NCBI GenBank assembly: GCA_963712955.1
Contig: CAVQKF010000004.1
Span: forward strand, 434,001 to 498,000
DNA from: DATFVJ01 sp963712955
Lineage (GTDB): Bacteria > Actinomycetota > Actinomycetes > Streptosporangiales > Streptosporangiaceae
DNA length: 64,000 nucleotides
Direction: 5' to 3'
Part shown: positions 25,961 through 34,506 of the stretch, piece by piece
How the letters are laid out: each line of letters opens with the position of its first letter
How positions within the stretch are numbered: position 1 is the stretch's first letter
Notes under the pieces: model-generated
What the model was told of the DNA's origin: nothing
Seen by the model: the letters and a program-made list of their open reading frames with translations, nothing else
The model's database searches: none
Program-made: the position numbers and the translations under genes

Positions 25961-28900
25961 GTGAGCACGCCACGCGCAGGCACTTTGGCGGGCACTCTTG
26001 CCCGGATGGGTTTCGCCAACCCCGCGCGGGCTGAGCATCTGATCACGGAAGAACTGAGGTTGGAAGCCGAGGGCGCGGACGCCGACGTGCTTGGGGCAAT
26101 CGCCGCCGCGGCCGATCCCGATCTCGCGCTATCCGCCCTCGCCGCGCTTGTGCAGCGCAGCGGCGATGCCCTGGCGGCCGAGTTGTGCGTGGCGCTCCGC
26201 CATGAGCGAGGTCTTCGCGATCGGCTCACCGCGGTGCTCGGGGCGAGCGCGGCACTCGGCGATCACCTGGCGCGGCACCCTGACGACTGGCGGGTGCTGC
26301 GTGGCCCTGATGGGCTGCGCCCCGCCGGGGCGGGGGAGTCGCGTGCCGCCCTGCTGACCGCTGTGGGGGCCGATCCCTACGACGCGGAGCCGGTTGCCCT
26401 GCCGCCGGGCCTGGCCCACGAGTGGCGCGTCGCACAGGGCGCGTCGAACACCTGCGCTACACCCGTCGCACGGCGCGTGCCCGGCGCACGCGCCGAAAGG
26501 TCTGGCACCCTGGCTGCCGGCGCGTATGGAGGCGATGCGGTCAGCGCGCTCCGTCTTGCGTACCGGCGGCGGCTCCTCCACCTCGCGGCGCGGGATCTGA
26601 CAGGCGCCGAGGCCTTCGAGGATGTCACTGCGGAACTCGCCGATCTCGCGGCGGCCGCGCTGGACGGCGCCCTGGCCATCGCCCGCGGCCAGCTTCGCAT
26701 CGAGCACGCTGTACAGGGGGCGGGCAAGGCCGCGGGCGACCACGCCGGCGGGTACGCCGATCGGGGCTCGCCCTGCCGCCTGGCCGTGATCGGCATGGGC
26801 AAGTGCGGCGGCAAGGAGCTCAACTATGTCAGCGACGTCGACGTTATTTTCGTCGCCGAGCACGCCGAGCACGCCGAGCACGCCGAGCACGCCGAGCACG
26901 CCGAGCACGCCGAGCACGCCGAGCACGCCGACCACGCCGAGCGCGAGCGCGAAGCGCTCGCGGCGGCGACGAAGCTGGCGAGCGTGATGATGCGGGTCTG
27001 CTCGCAGAGCGCGCCAGAGCCACCGCTCTGGCAGGTGGACGCGAACCTGCGGCCGGAGGGCCGCAGCGGGCCCCTGGTGCGCACCCTTGCCAGCCACCGT
27101 GCCTACTACGAGCGTTGGGCGAAGACGTGGGAGTTCCAGGCACTGCTGAAGGCACGGCCCATCGCGGGCGATCCCGAACTCGGTGCCCGGTACGTCGAGG
27201 TGATGGCACCACTGGTGTGGCAGGCCTCGCAGCGCGAGCACTTTGTCGAGGATGTGCAGGCGATGCGGCGCCGCGTCGAGGACGCGGTACCGCGTGAACA
27301 GGCGGGACGTCAGCTGAAGCTCGGCCGTGGCGGGCTTCGTGACATCGAGTTCGCGGTGCAGTTGCTGCAACTGGTGCACGGCCGCACCGATGAGAGCCTG
27401 CGCAGCCGAGCCACCCTCCCGGCGCTGGCCGCGCTGTCCCGCGGCGGTTACGTGGGCCGCGAGGACGCGGCAGACCTGGCCGCCGCCTACCAGTTCCTGC
27501 GGCGGGTGGAACATCTGCTGCAATTGGAGCAGCTGCGGCGCACACACGTTGTCCCCGCAGAGGACAATACCGCCGGGCGGCGCAGACTCGGCCGGGCACT
27601 GCGGGCAAATCAGCTACCTAACGGTGGCTACCTGGACAGCAGCCTGCGCAGCGCCGACCCTGCGGCCGAGTTCACGGCGCAGTGGCGCAAGCACACCATG
27701 GTGGCCCGCCGTCTGCACGAGAAGCTCTTCTACCGCCCGCTCCTGCAAGCTGTGGCGCGCCTCCCTGACGACGCGGCCCGGCTGACGCCGGACGCCGCCC
27801 GGGCAAGGCTCGAAGCGCTTGGCTACGAGGACCCGGCCGGAGCGCTTCGGCACATCGAGGCGCTGATCGCGGGCGTGTCACGGCGGGCGGCGATACAGCG
27901 CACGTTGCTTCCCGTCATGCTCGGCTGGTTCGCGGACGCGGCACAACCCGACGCCGGGCTGCTCGCCTTCCGCCAGGTCAGCGAGGAACTCGGGCAGACA
28001 CCTTGGTATTTGCGGCTGCTCAGGGACGAAGCCCAGGTCGCCGAGCGGATGGCCTTCGTGCTCGCGTCGAGCAGGTACGCGACCGGGCTGCTGCTTCGCG
28101 CGCCAGAAACCGTGAAGCTGCTCGCCGCCGACGCCGAACTGATTCCGCGGCAGACGGACGCGCTGATCGCAGAGGCGCATGCCGCCGTCGGGCGGCATGA
28201 CAGTGCCGAGGATGCCGTCGCGGCAGTCCGCGCCCTGCGCCGCCGCGAGTTGCTGCGTACCGCCGTGGCGAGCTTGCTCGGCCGCATCGGGGTGGAGGAG
28301 ACAGGCGAGGCGCTCACCACTGTCACGGCCGTCACGATCACGGCGGCACTCGAGGCCGCGATCAAGAAAATCGAGATCGAGCTGCACTCACCGCTGCAGA
28401 CCCGGATGTCCGTGGTGGCCATGGGCCGGTTCGGCGGCCATGAGATGGGCTTCGCCAGCGACGCCGACGTCATGTTTGTGCACGACCCGCTTCCCGGCGC
28501 GGACGAGGGCGAGACGACCAATGCCGCGCACGCGGTGGCGGAAGAGTTGCGGCGGCTGCTCGCCAGGCGCGCACCCGATCCGCCGCTGACCATCGACGCG
28601 GGCCTGCGTCCTGAGGGCCGGCAGGGGCCGCTCGTGCGAACCCTCGCCTCCTATACCAAGTACTACAGGCGCTGGTCCGCGCCCTGGGAGAGCCAGGCCC
28701 TGCTCCGAGCGGAACCTATCGCGGGAGACCCGCAGCTCGGCGAGGGTTTTGTGGCGGTCACCAATCGGCTGCGCTATCCAGACGGTGGGATCGACCGCGC
28801 GGCCGTCAGGGAGATTAAGAGGATAAAGGCGCGGATTGAAGCCGAACGGCTGCCGCGGGGTGCCGATCCAGTTGGCCACCTCAAGCTCGGGCGTGGCGGC

Positions 28901-29257
28901 CTGGTGGACGTCGAATGGGTTGTGCAACTGCTGCAGTTGCGGCACGCGTACGTGACGCCCGGGCTGCGAACCACCCGCACGCTCGCCGCGCTTGACGCGG
29001 CCGCGGAGGCAGGGCTGATCAACCGCGACGATGCGGAGGTGCTCGCCACGGCGTGGCGGCTTGCCACCCGGATCAGGGACGCGGTCATGCTGGTCCGTGG
29101 GCGGCCGGGTGACACGCTGCCCACGGCACCTCGCGAGCTTGCGGCTGTCGCCCGGGTGCTTGGCTACCGGCCGGGGGAGAGCGGCAAGCTGATCGACGAT
29201 CAGCGGCGGGCGGCGCGGCGCGCGCGGGGGGTGATGGAGAGGATCTTCTATGACTAG
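25961..29257 (+). CDS. glnE: Glutamine synthetase adenylyltransferase/deadenylase
   Basis: A 1098-residue bifunctional enzyme that adenylylates and de-adenylylates glutamine synthetase. Two nucleotidyltransferase domains are clear: GMGKCGGKELNYVSDVDVIF (near residue 290, DxD) and AMGRFGGHEMGFASDADVMF (near residue 833, DxD). Each is followed by a LRPEGR.GPLVRTLAS segment and KLGRGGL(R/V)D(I/V)E. It is longer than usual; part of the excess is a His/Glu/Ala repeat just after the first DxD. GTG 25961 is the start in the open frame. Its stop overlaps the next gene by 8 bases, so the two are probably co-transcribed. The likely target, GlnA, is at 50547. Confidence 0.95.
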   Translation: MSTPRAGTLAGTLARMGFANPARAEHLITEELRLEAEGADADVLGAIAAAADPDLALSALAALVQRSGDALAAELCVALRHERGLRDRLTAVLGASAALGDHLARHPDDWRVLRGPDGLRPAGAGESRAALLTAVGADPYDAEPVALPPGLAHEWRVAQGASNTCATPVARRVPGARAERSGTLAAGAYGGDAVSALRLAYRRRLLHLAARDLTGAEAFEDVTAELADLAAAALDGALAIARGQLRIEHAVQGAGKAAGDHAGGYADRGSPCRLAVIGMGKCGGKELNYVSDVDVIFVAEHAEHAEHAEHAEHAEHAEHAEHADHAEREREALAAATKLASVMMRVCSQSAPEPPLWQVDANLRPEGRSGPLVRTLASHRAYYERWAKTWEFQALLKARPIAGDPELGARYVEVMAPLVWQASQREHFVEDVQAMRRRVEDAVPREQAGRQLKLGRGGLRDIEFAVQLLQLVHGRTDESLRSRATLPALAALSRGGYVGREDAADLAAAYQFLRRVEHLLQLEQLRRTHVVPAEDNTAGRRRLGRALRANQLPNGGYLDSSLRSADPAAEFTAQWRKHTMVARRLHEKLFYRPLLQAVARLPDDAARLTPDAARARLEALGYEDPAGALRHIEALIAGVSRRAAIQRTLLPVMLGWFADAAQPDAGLLAFRQVSEELGQTPWYLRLLRDEAQVAERMAFVLASSRYATGLLLRAPETVKLLAADAELIPRQTDALIAEAHAAVGRHDSAEDAVAAVRALRRRELLRTAVASLLGRIGVEETGEALTTVTAVTITAALEAAIKKIEIELHSPLQTRMSVVAMGRFGGHEMGFASDADVMFVHDPLPGADEGETTNAAHAVAEELRRLLARRAPDPPLTIDAGLRPEGRQGPLVRTLASYTKYYRRWSAPWESQALLRAEPIAGDPQLGEGFVAVTNRLRYPDGGIDRAAVREIKRIKARIEAERLPRGADPVGHLKLGRGGLVDVEWVVQLLQLRHAYVTPGLRTTRTLAALDAAAEAGLINRDDAEVLATAWRLATRIRDAVMLVRGRPGDTLPTAPRELAAVARVLGYRPGESGKLIDDQRRAARRARGVMERIFYD
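26858..26938 (+). repeat. In-frame 9-bp repeat in glnE (Glu-His-Ala units)
   Basis: Eight perfect copies of GAGCACGCC encode eight E-H-A triplets, followed by one D-H-A variant (GACCACGCC). The repeat starts a few residues after the catalytic DVDVIFV strand, in a loop where other GlnE proteins have a short acidic segment. Confidence 0.97.
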
Positions 29258-30173
29258 CCGCCACCTTGCCCGTGCGGCTGTCATCTGCATGGTCGCCGTG
29301 TCCGCCGCGTGCGCCGCGGCTGCGCCCGCGACCGGGCCTGGATCCACCGCGCCAAGCACGGCGGCGGCCCGCTCAGCCGCGGCCCACCCCGCTCCGGCAA
29401 GCTCAGCCACGGTGCCGGCGCCCGATCACATCGTGCTCGTCATGATGGAAAACCACTCATACAGTGACATCATCGGCAACCGCGCGGCACCCTTCATCAA
29501 CGGCCTGGCCCGTCACGGCACGCTGTTCACCCGGTCGTTCGCGGTGACCCACCCGAGCGAGCCGAACTACCTGGCCCTGTTCTCCGGCACTACCCACGGC
29601 ATCAGCGACGACAGCTGCCCACATACGTTCACCGCGCCGAACCTGGCCGCGGATCTGGCCGCCGCGAGCAGATCCTTCACCGGTTATGCGGAGAGCCTGC
29701 CCGTGGGGGGTTCGCCGATATGCGTGAGCGGCGAGTATGCGCGCAAGCACGTGCCCTGGGTGAACTTCGCGAATGTGCCGGCTTCGGCGAGCCAGCCGAT
29801 GTCGAGGTTCCCCGGCTCGAATCCCGCCGCGCTGCCGACCGTTTCGTGGGTGATCCCCAATCTGTGCGACGACATGCACGACTGCTCCGTGTCGACCGGG
29901 GATTCCTGGCTGCGGGATCACCTCGGCGGTTACGCCCATTGGGCGATGACCCACCACAGCCTGCTCATTGTGACCTGGGACGAGGACGACGGCAGCGCGG
30001 CCAACCATATCGCGACGATCTTCGTCGGACAGGTCGTCAAGCCGGGTACGTACGGTCGGCGGATCACTCATTACAACGTGCTCGCCACGATGGAGGCCGC
30101 GTATCACCTGAGCCGTGATGGCCATGCGGCCACGTCCGGGCCGATCACGGGGGTCTGGGCGGGCGCACATTAG
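29250..30173 (+). CDS. Secreted phosphoesterase (PF04185 acid phosphatase-like)
   Basis: A 307-residue exported protein. Residues 1-25 form a signal peptide with a cysteine (VAVSAACAAAAPA), which could be a weak lipobox, then a Ser/Ala/Pro linker. The catalytic domain shows HIVLVMMENHSYSDIIGN, SFAVTHPSEPNYLALFSG, VSWVIPNLCDDMHDC and LIVTWDEDDGSAANHIATIF. These are metal-binding Asp/Glu/His blocks of the phosphoesterase family that includes AcpA and phospholipase C-like enzymes. Cysteine pairs (DSCPHT, SPICVS, NLCDDMHDC) fit an extracellular location. It starts inside the last codons of glnE, an odd partner for a nitrogen regulator. Confidence 0.88.
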   Translation: MTSRHLARAAVICMVAVSAACAAAAPATGPGSTAPSTAAARSAAAHPAPASSATVPAPDHIVLVMMENHSYSDIIGNRAAPFINGLARHGTLFTRSFAVTHPSEPNYLALFSGTTHGISDDSCPHTFTAPNLAADLAAASRSFTGYAESLPVGGSPICVSGEYARKHVPWVNFANVPASASQPMSRFPGSNPAALPTVSWVIPNLCDDMHDCSVSTGDSWLRDHLGGYAHWAMTHHSLLIVTWDEDDGSAANHIATIFVGQVVKPGTYGRRITHYNVLATMEAAYHLSRDGHAATSGPITGVWAGAH

Positions 30174-30204
30174 GAAGGTGCGCCAACGCCCGGGGCGCGT
30201 CATG

Positions 30205-30480
30205 GCTCGCTATGCGCCACGGCCGTGGTGCGTCACGGCCCGTGGTGCGTCACGGCCCGTGGTGCGTCACGGCCCGTGGTGCGTCACGGCCCGTGGTGCG
30301 TCACGGCCCGTGGTGCGTCACGGCCCGGGGTGCGTCACGCCCGGGGTGCGTCACGCCCGGGGTGCGTCACGGCCAGGGGCGCGTCACGCCCGGGGTGCGT
30401 CACGGCCCGTGGTGCGTCACGCCCGGGGTGCGTCACGGCCAGGGGCGCGTCACGCCCGGGGTGCGTCACGGCCCGGGACG
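30205..30480. repeat. 16/17-bp minisatellite, about 16 units
   Basis: Six perfect copies of CGTGGTGCGTCACGGCC (17 bp) from 30224 are followed by about ten variants of 16 or 17 bp (CGGGGTGCGTCACGCC, AGGGGCGCGTCACGCC). The array fills the gap between the convergent phosphatase and LPATG genes. All strands read through it, so frames here are not genes. Confidence 0.97.
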
Positions 30481-30539
30481 CGGCGGGCGGGCCCCGGCGC
30501 CGATCACCGTGGCCCGCCCACATCAACTGGAGTGACCGG

Positions 30540-31904
30540 CTATCGCTGCTTGCGGCTGCGCGTACGTGCCCCGATCAGGGCGAGGATTCCCACGCCGAGA
30601 AGGACCGCCGCTGCCAGAGTGGCCTGCAGCAGCGGTGCACCTGTAGCGGGCAGCATGGGCGGCCATCCGTCAGCTTGGAAGCTGGCGGGCGGCGGGGAGC
30701 CCTGGGGCCCCGGAGCGCATGGATGGCCTGCCGAGCCTGCGCAGTCTGGCGCGCCTGAGCAGTCTGGGTTCGAGCAGCCTGAGGACTTTGAGCAATCTGA
30801 GGAGACCGCAGAGCCCGGGCCGCACGGAGGATGTGAAGTGCCCCGTACGGCGTTACCTGCCGACTGTGCTGGTTGTGCCGGCCGTATGACGGTAGTGATC
30901 TGACTGTCTGCCGTGTCTGCTTTCATCGGGCCGTGGCATTTTTTGACGCGGGCGATCCGCGCGGTCACGGTGAAGGGCTGTGACGCCAGCGACGCGTGCG
31001 AAAGCGCCGAAGCGGCCGAGCGGGTGCGAGCGTATGCCCGCGACGTGTTGCGCGCGGACACGCCGATCCCCGCCTGGGCGGGTGCCTGCGCGGCGCGGGC
31101 ATGTGCGCGCGCGGTGGCTGATACGTGTTGCGTGGCCGTCCCTGTGACCTCCGCCGCGACCGTCACCGATACCGCGCCCTCCGGGCCGACCTTGGGGATC
31201 TCGCAATCGGCCGCGTGCCGGTTCATCGTGCACGTAGCGGCCTTCGACCTCAGTGTCAGGCCCGCCATTCCTGGAGGGAGGTCCACGGACAGGTGGATCG
31301 ACCGTGCCGCGGACTTATCCAGGTTCGTGATCGTCGCGGTGTAGCGCAGAATCTGGCCGCGGGCGGCACTTACCGGGCCGCTCAGCCATACCTGCAGGCC
31401 GCGGGCCGTGCCGTGCGAGTGCCACGCACTGTCTGAGTAACGCGTGCTGTCTGAGTGCCGCGCGCTGCGTGAGTACGGCGCGCTGCGTGAGTGCGGCGCG
31501 CTGTGTGAGTACGGCGCGCTGTGTGAGTACGGCGCGCTGCGTGAGTACGGCGCGCCGTGTGAGTACGGCGCGCCGTGTGAGTGCGGCGCGCGGTGCGAGC
31601 GCATCGAGCCGTGCGAACGCTTGATGATGTGCAGCCGCGGCGATGTAGCGGCGGCTGGTCCCTTCGCGTGTGGCGCAAGACGGCTGCTGTGTGCGCCGCC
31701 GGCCTGCATCGTGTTGTCCTTGACGGTCACGGCCGTTGCGGTGCGGCCGGCAGGCGCTCCGGCCGACATGGGCGCCGCTGTCAGGGAGTGGGCCGACAGC
31801 ACCCCCTGCGCGCGGTAGGCGACGGCCGGTGCAGCCGCCATCGCCACTGCGGGTGTGAAAATGACCGTGCCTGATACGGTCACCATGGTCAGAAGGCGAC
31901 GCAA
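30540..31904 (-). CDS. Sortase-anchored surface protein (LPATG) with DUF11-like domain
   Basis: A 454-residue protein from TTG 31904, which has GGGGGA five bases upstream. A signal peptide (residues 1-30) is followed by a Ser/His-rich repeat region (about 90-170), then a beta-sandwich of the DUF11 type (GQILRYTATITNLDKSAARS, IHLSVDLPPGMAGLTLRSKA). A Cys/Ser/Pro-rich stretch (CSKSSGCSNPDCSGAPDCAG) leads to a sorting signal: LPATG, a hydrophobic helix (LLQATLAAAVLLGVGILALI) and the basic tail RTRSRKQR. It should be exported and linked to the cell wall by a sortase, which is not in this window. No lesions despite the repeats. Confidence 0.85.
   Translation of the reverse strand: MRRLLTMVTVSGTVIFTPAVAMAAAPAVAYRAQGVLSAHSLTAAPMSAGAPAGRTATAVTVKDNTMQAGGAHSSRLAPHAKGPAAATSPRLHIIKRSHGSMRSHRAPHSHGAPYSHGAPYSRSAPYSHSAPYSHSAPHSRSAPYSRSARHSDSTRYSDSAWHSHGTARGLQVWLSGPVSAARGQILRYTATITNLDKSAARSIHLSVDLPPGMAGLTLRSKAATCTMNRHAADCEIPKVGPEGAVSVTVAAEVTGTATQHVSATARAHARAAQAPAQAGIGVSARNTSRAYARTRSAASALSHASLASQPFTVTARIARVKKCHGPMKADTADSQITTVIRPAQPAQSAGNAVRGTSHPPCGPGSAVSSDCSKSSGCSNPDCSGAPDCAGSAGHPCAPGPQGSPPPASFQADGWPPMLPATGAPLLQATLAAAVLLGVGILALIGARTRSRKQR
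31405..31610 (-). repeat. In-frame 18-bp repeat in the LPATG gene
   Basis: Degenerate 18-bp units encode six-residue repeats such as SHGAPY, SRSAPY, SHSAPY and SHSAPH, then decay to SDSTRY and SDSAWH. The six-residue period keeps the frame. The result is a flexible, Ser/His/Tyr-rich stalk between signal peptide and folded domain. Confidence 0.9.
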
Positions 31905-32753
31905 GGTATCCCCCGAATCACTGTATCCCCCGAATCCACTTCAAAACGCGGTCATGAAATTACGGTGAGTAATAAGCCTAGAGGCGCGCCGCTCGGTTGC
32001 GTGGCATTTCGTTTTCCCGGTGCGTCGCCGGACCAATGCGGTCCCCCACCCTCCGGTACCCGGTTCGCGGACCCTGGTCCGGACCGGTCCGGACCGCGTC
32101 AGTCGTGGTAATGCCGTTTAAGGTTTAAGGCAAATTTGAGCAACGTGTTGCGCCTAATGTTCAGATAGGTTCGAATTACTCGCCATACCACATTTCGGCG
32201 ACCACGACCAGGTCATGCCGCCGCGCACGAGGATGGTGGCGGAAGTCCGCAGGACGTGGGCGGCGGTCGGCCCGATCAAGCAGCGCGATCGCAGCGACGG
32301 GCCGGGGAGTTGCTGGCTCGCGGCGGTACTGCCATGCCCACCGCTACGGTGCTGTCGTCCGCCGCCTGACGACGCGCGTGGCGCGCTGGACGGCGTTGGA
32401 GTAGTCGCGAAGGCTCTGGGGCAGAGCCTGGGCAGGTCACCTCGCCTTTCCTTTCGTGAAGACCTGGCAGACCCGAGGCGGGCTATTCCACTGCCGCTCG
32501 GTCCGCCTTTGGGTGCGAGCCTGCGAGCCGCCTTTCAGGCTGCTCCTGATACGTCTGGGCCGGTAGGCGACAATGGGAGACACAAGAGAACACACAAAGT
32601 GGACGGAAATCGTCAGCGACCAGCGCCCGCAGTCGGATCCTTTACCTCGGCCGTGTTCGGGGGCCGCTTTGCACGGTCTGGAACTGCGGCAGATGAACTC
32701 GTCCTGTGCCCGCGCTGCACCTGCCTGGCGTTGCGGGGTGGCATGATGGCGCG
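31905..32753. other. 850-base region without a supported gene
   Basis: 31905-32200 is AT-richer than average and contains the likely promoter of the LPATG gene. Immediately upstream of its TTG, the 17-bp string GTGATTCGGGGGATAC(A/C) is duplicated, so the ribosome site occurs twice. A 20-bp palindrome lies at 32076-32095. From 32215 to 32753 the frames are Arg/Pro/Cys-rich and match nothing I know. Some may be worn coding sequence. Confidence 0.5.
32076..32095. promoter_or_regulatory. 20-bp perfect palindrome
   Basis: GGTCCGGACCGGTCCGGACC is its own reverse complement and is made of two GGTCCGGACC palindromes. It lies 172 bases upstream of the LPATG gene start. It could be an operator for a dimeric regulator; nothing shows which one. 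Confidence 0.45.
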
Positions 32754-33368
32754 GTGCCCCGCCTTGTCCCGCCTGTCGTTCCGGCCGCCCGGATGCGGCA
32801 CAGCCAACAGCCCACCCTGCCGGCACCAGGAGATCTGACCCTGCGGCCGTGGTTCCCATCCGACGCCAGCGTCGTGGTCACCGCCTACAGCGACCCCGCG
32901 ATACAGCACTGGCACCGGCGGCACATCCTGACCGAGGACGAGGCGCGTGAGCTGATCGCGGGCTGGAATCAGGGCTGGCGAGCTGAGACCGGCGGCTGCT
33001 GGGCCATCGCGCGCACCGGCACGGGCCAAGCTGTCGGCCGCGTCTCCCTCCGCGACGTGGATCTCGACAACGGTATCGCCGAGTGCGGCTACTGGGTCCT
33101 GCCGGGCGCCCGCGGGGGCGGCATCGCCACGTCCGCCCTGCTGGCGCTCTGCCGCTGGGCGCTGGGTGATCTCCGGCTCCACCGGCTCGAACTCGCGCAC
33201 TCCGTCGCCAACCTCGCGTCCTGCCGCGTCGCCAGCAAAACCGGGTTCCGCCTCGAAGGCACCAAGTACGCCGCGCTGCTCCACGCAGACGGATGGCACG
33301 ACATGCATCTGCACGCCCGGATCCAGGACGGCATACCGCCCTCGGCCGGAATGACTCCGACGGCATAG
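32754..33368 (+). CDS. RimJ/RimL-type GNAT N-acetyltransferase
   Basis: About 204 residues from GTG 32754; an ATG at the MRHSQQ position is an alternative start. The acetyltransferase domain begins LTLRPWFPSDASVVVTAYSD, then HRRHILTEDEARELIAGWNQ, GQAVGRVSLRDVDLDNGIAE and CGYWVLPGARGGGIATSALL (acetyl-CoA loop A-R-G-G-G-I-A). It ends LHRLELAHSVANLASCRVAS, KTGFRLEGTKYAALL. This is the RimJ/RimL plan, which acetylates N-termini or small amines and antibiotics. No partner gene is evident. Confidence 0.85.
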   Translation: MPRLVPPVVPAARMRHSQQPTLPAPGDLTLRPWFPSDASVVVTAYSDPAIQHWHRRHILTEDEARELIAGWNQGWRAETGGCWAIARTGTGQAVGRVSLRDVDLDNGIAECGYWVLPGARGGGIATSALLALCRWALGDLRLHRLELAHSVANLASCRVASKTGFRLEGTKYAALLHADGWHDMHLHARIQDGIPPSAGMTPTA

Positions 33369-33642
33369 CCACCACAACCGACATCTCAGATCGGGTGCTC
33401 TCATGGGCGCCAGTGGTGATGTACCTGGCTAGCCCCGTAATTCGCACATGTGGAGTGATCATTTTCTGCGGACCGGCTGGCGTTGGTTATGGCGGGCGAG
33501 TCGGGTCGACGCCGAGGAGTTCCAGGAGCCGGGCCTGGACGGGTGTTGGCCGGGTGATCTGCGCGGGCTGGTCGCGGTCGCTGGGATCAGGTGCAGGGCG
33601 GCCGCGGCTGGCTCGTTGACCCGAAAATCTGAGCGGCCCACC

Positions 33643-33737
33643 GGCCCGGCGCCTATAGGCCAGCAACACAACTTCCCCCCGAAAACGTCACGGAAAACGG
33701 ACATTCCGCCCGCAGGGACGACGTTTTCGGGGGGAAG
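33643..33737 (-). repeat. Interspersed palindromic element, copy 1
   Basis: Read on the minus strand, 33720-33657 matches the plus strand at 60486-60549 in 59 of 64 positions by hand count (shared core GGCGGAATGTCCGTTT and CCGTGACGTTTTC). In this copy, CTTCCCCCCGAAAACGTC (33672-33689) and GACGTTTTCGGGGGGAAG (33720-33737) form a perfect 18-bp inverted repeat with a 30-base loop. It lies downstream of the GNAT gene and contains no gene. Confidence 0.85.
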
Positions 33738-33793
33738 ACGGAGGAACCTGCTCGCACGCCACCAGTTCACCGTCAGTGCCAAGCACGCCCGGA

Positions 33794-34035
33794 TCACCGG
33801 CGGGGTTTCCGGTCAACGATCTGGGCATCCAGCCGTGGGGCCATCAACACGCGCTCGGTGACGATGGTCGGCGGCGCGCAGGGGTCGCGTGCGTTCACCA
33901 CCAGGTTGATGATCACTTGCTCGAGCCGGCTGGGCCGGCGCTCACCGGCCAGAGGCACGCCGCGAAATGCGAGTGGGACGGGTGTTCTCCCGATGATCCT
34001 CGCGAGCAGCTTCTCGGCTTCCCTGAGTACGCCCC
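33794..34035 (-). pseudogene. Histidine-kinase fragment
   Basis: The minus strand reads VLREAEKLLARIIGRTPVPL, FRGVPLAGERRPSRLEQVII and NLVVNARD, then goes out of register. This is the segment leading into the N-box of a hybrid-type histidine kinase ('LEQV..NL..NARDAM'). Neither the H-box nor the G-boxes remain. A kinase with a similar segment is at 44750-46007, but they differ enough not to be a recent duplicate. Confidence 0.6.
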
Positions 34036-34378
34036 CCGCCGGCGGGCCGGTGAGGGTCCGGCCACGCCGCGTGTCTTGTGCATCGGGTTGTGGATGAACC
34101 GGTGGACAAGCACCGTGGCCCGGGGGATAACGGCGGGTGTCCTGTGGATGTGGTGTGGATGGCCAAAGAATCTTGAGGGTGGCGTGGTAAAGGCCTTGTG
34201 CAGCAGGTTGGGGAGCCAGTAGAACTGCACTCACCGTTGGGAAACGGGCACCGCCGGGGGAGACCCCGGGACGTGGGGAGAGCCGGGAAACTGGCGCTTC
34301 AGGCGGGTGTCCGGCACCGGTGGCGGGCCTCGGACAGCGCGGTGGCCGAGTGATCGACCTGCCGGCGACGGGCTTGGG
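34036..34378. other. No gene seen (34036-34378)
   Basis: Frames here are Pro/Arg-rich without family resemblance. The region separates the kinase fragment from the hairpin at 34379. No tRNA fold was found on inspection. Confidence 0.35.
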
Positions 34379-34413
34379 CAAGGCCCCTCCATCTCATACA
34401 TGGAGGGGCCTTG
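34379..34413. terminator. Perfect 14-bp stem hairpin
   Basis: CAAGGCCCCTCCAT (34379-34392), a 7-base loop, then ATGGAGGGGCCTTG (34400-34413). It sits 94 bases before the LLM oxidoreductase gene. With no gene ending just upstream, it could terminate an unrecognised transcript or act in the leader of the LLM gene. Confidence 0.6.
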
Positions 34414-34506
34414 TCATCTTCCGCCTATTGTGCCTGAGCCGTCGGCTGCCCCACCAGGACGCGCGGACAATGTTGCTGCACGGGCAGAAACGGCGATCGG
34501 AGTGAC

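Noticed and set aside
30205..30480. Possible CRISPR array
   Set aside because: Units are contiguous with no unique spacers and there are no cas genes nearby.
30212..30903. Plus-strand frames of up to 262 codons through the 17-bp array
   Set aside because: Repeat-driven frames that also run antisense to the LPATG gene.
31905..32200. c-di-AMP (ydaO-type) riboswitch before the surface-protein gene
   Set aside because: Cell-wall genes in actinomycetes often have one, but I could not find its conserved core strings.
32215..32838. 207-codon plus-strand frame
   Set aside because: No family resemblance, Cys/Pro/Arg-rich, and overlaps the start of the GNAT gene in another frame.
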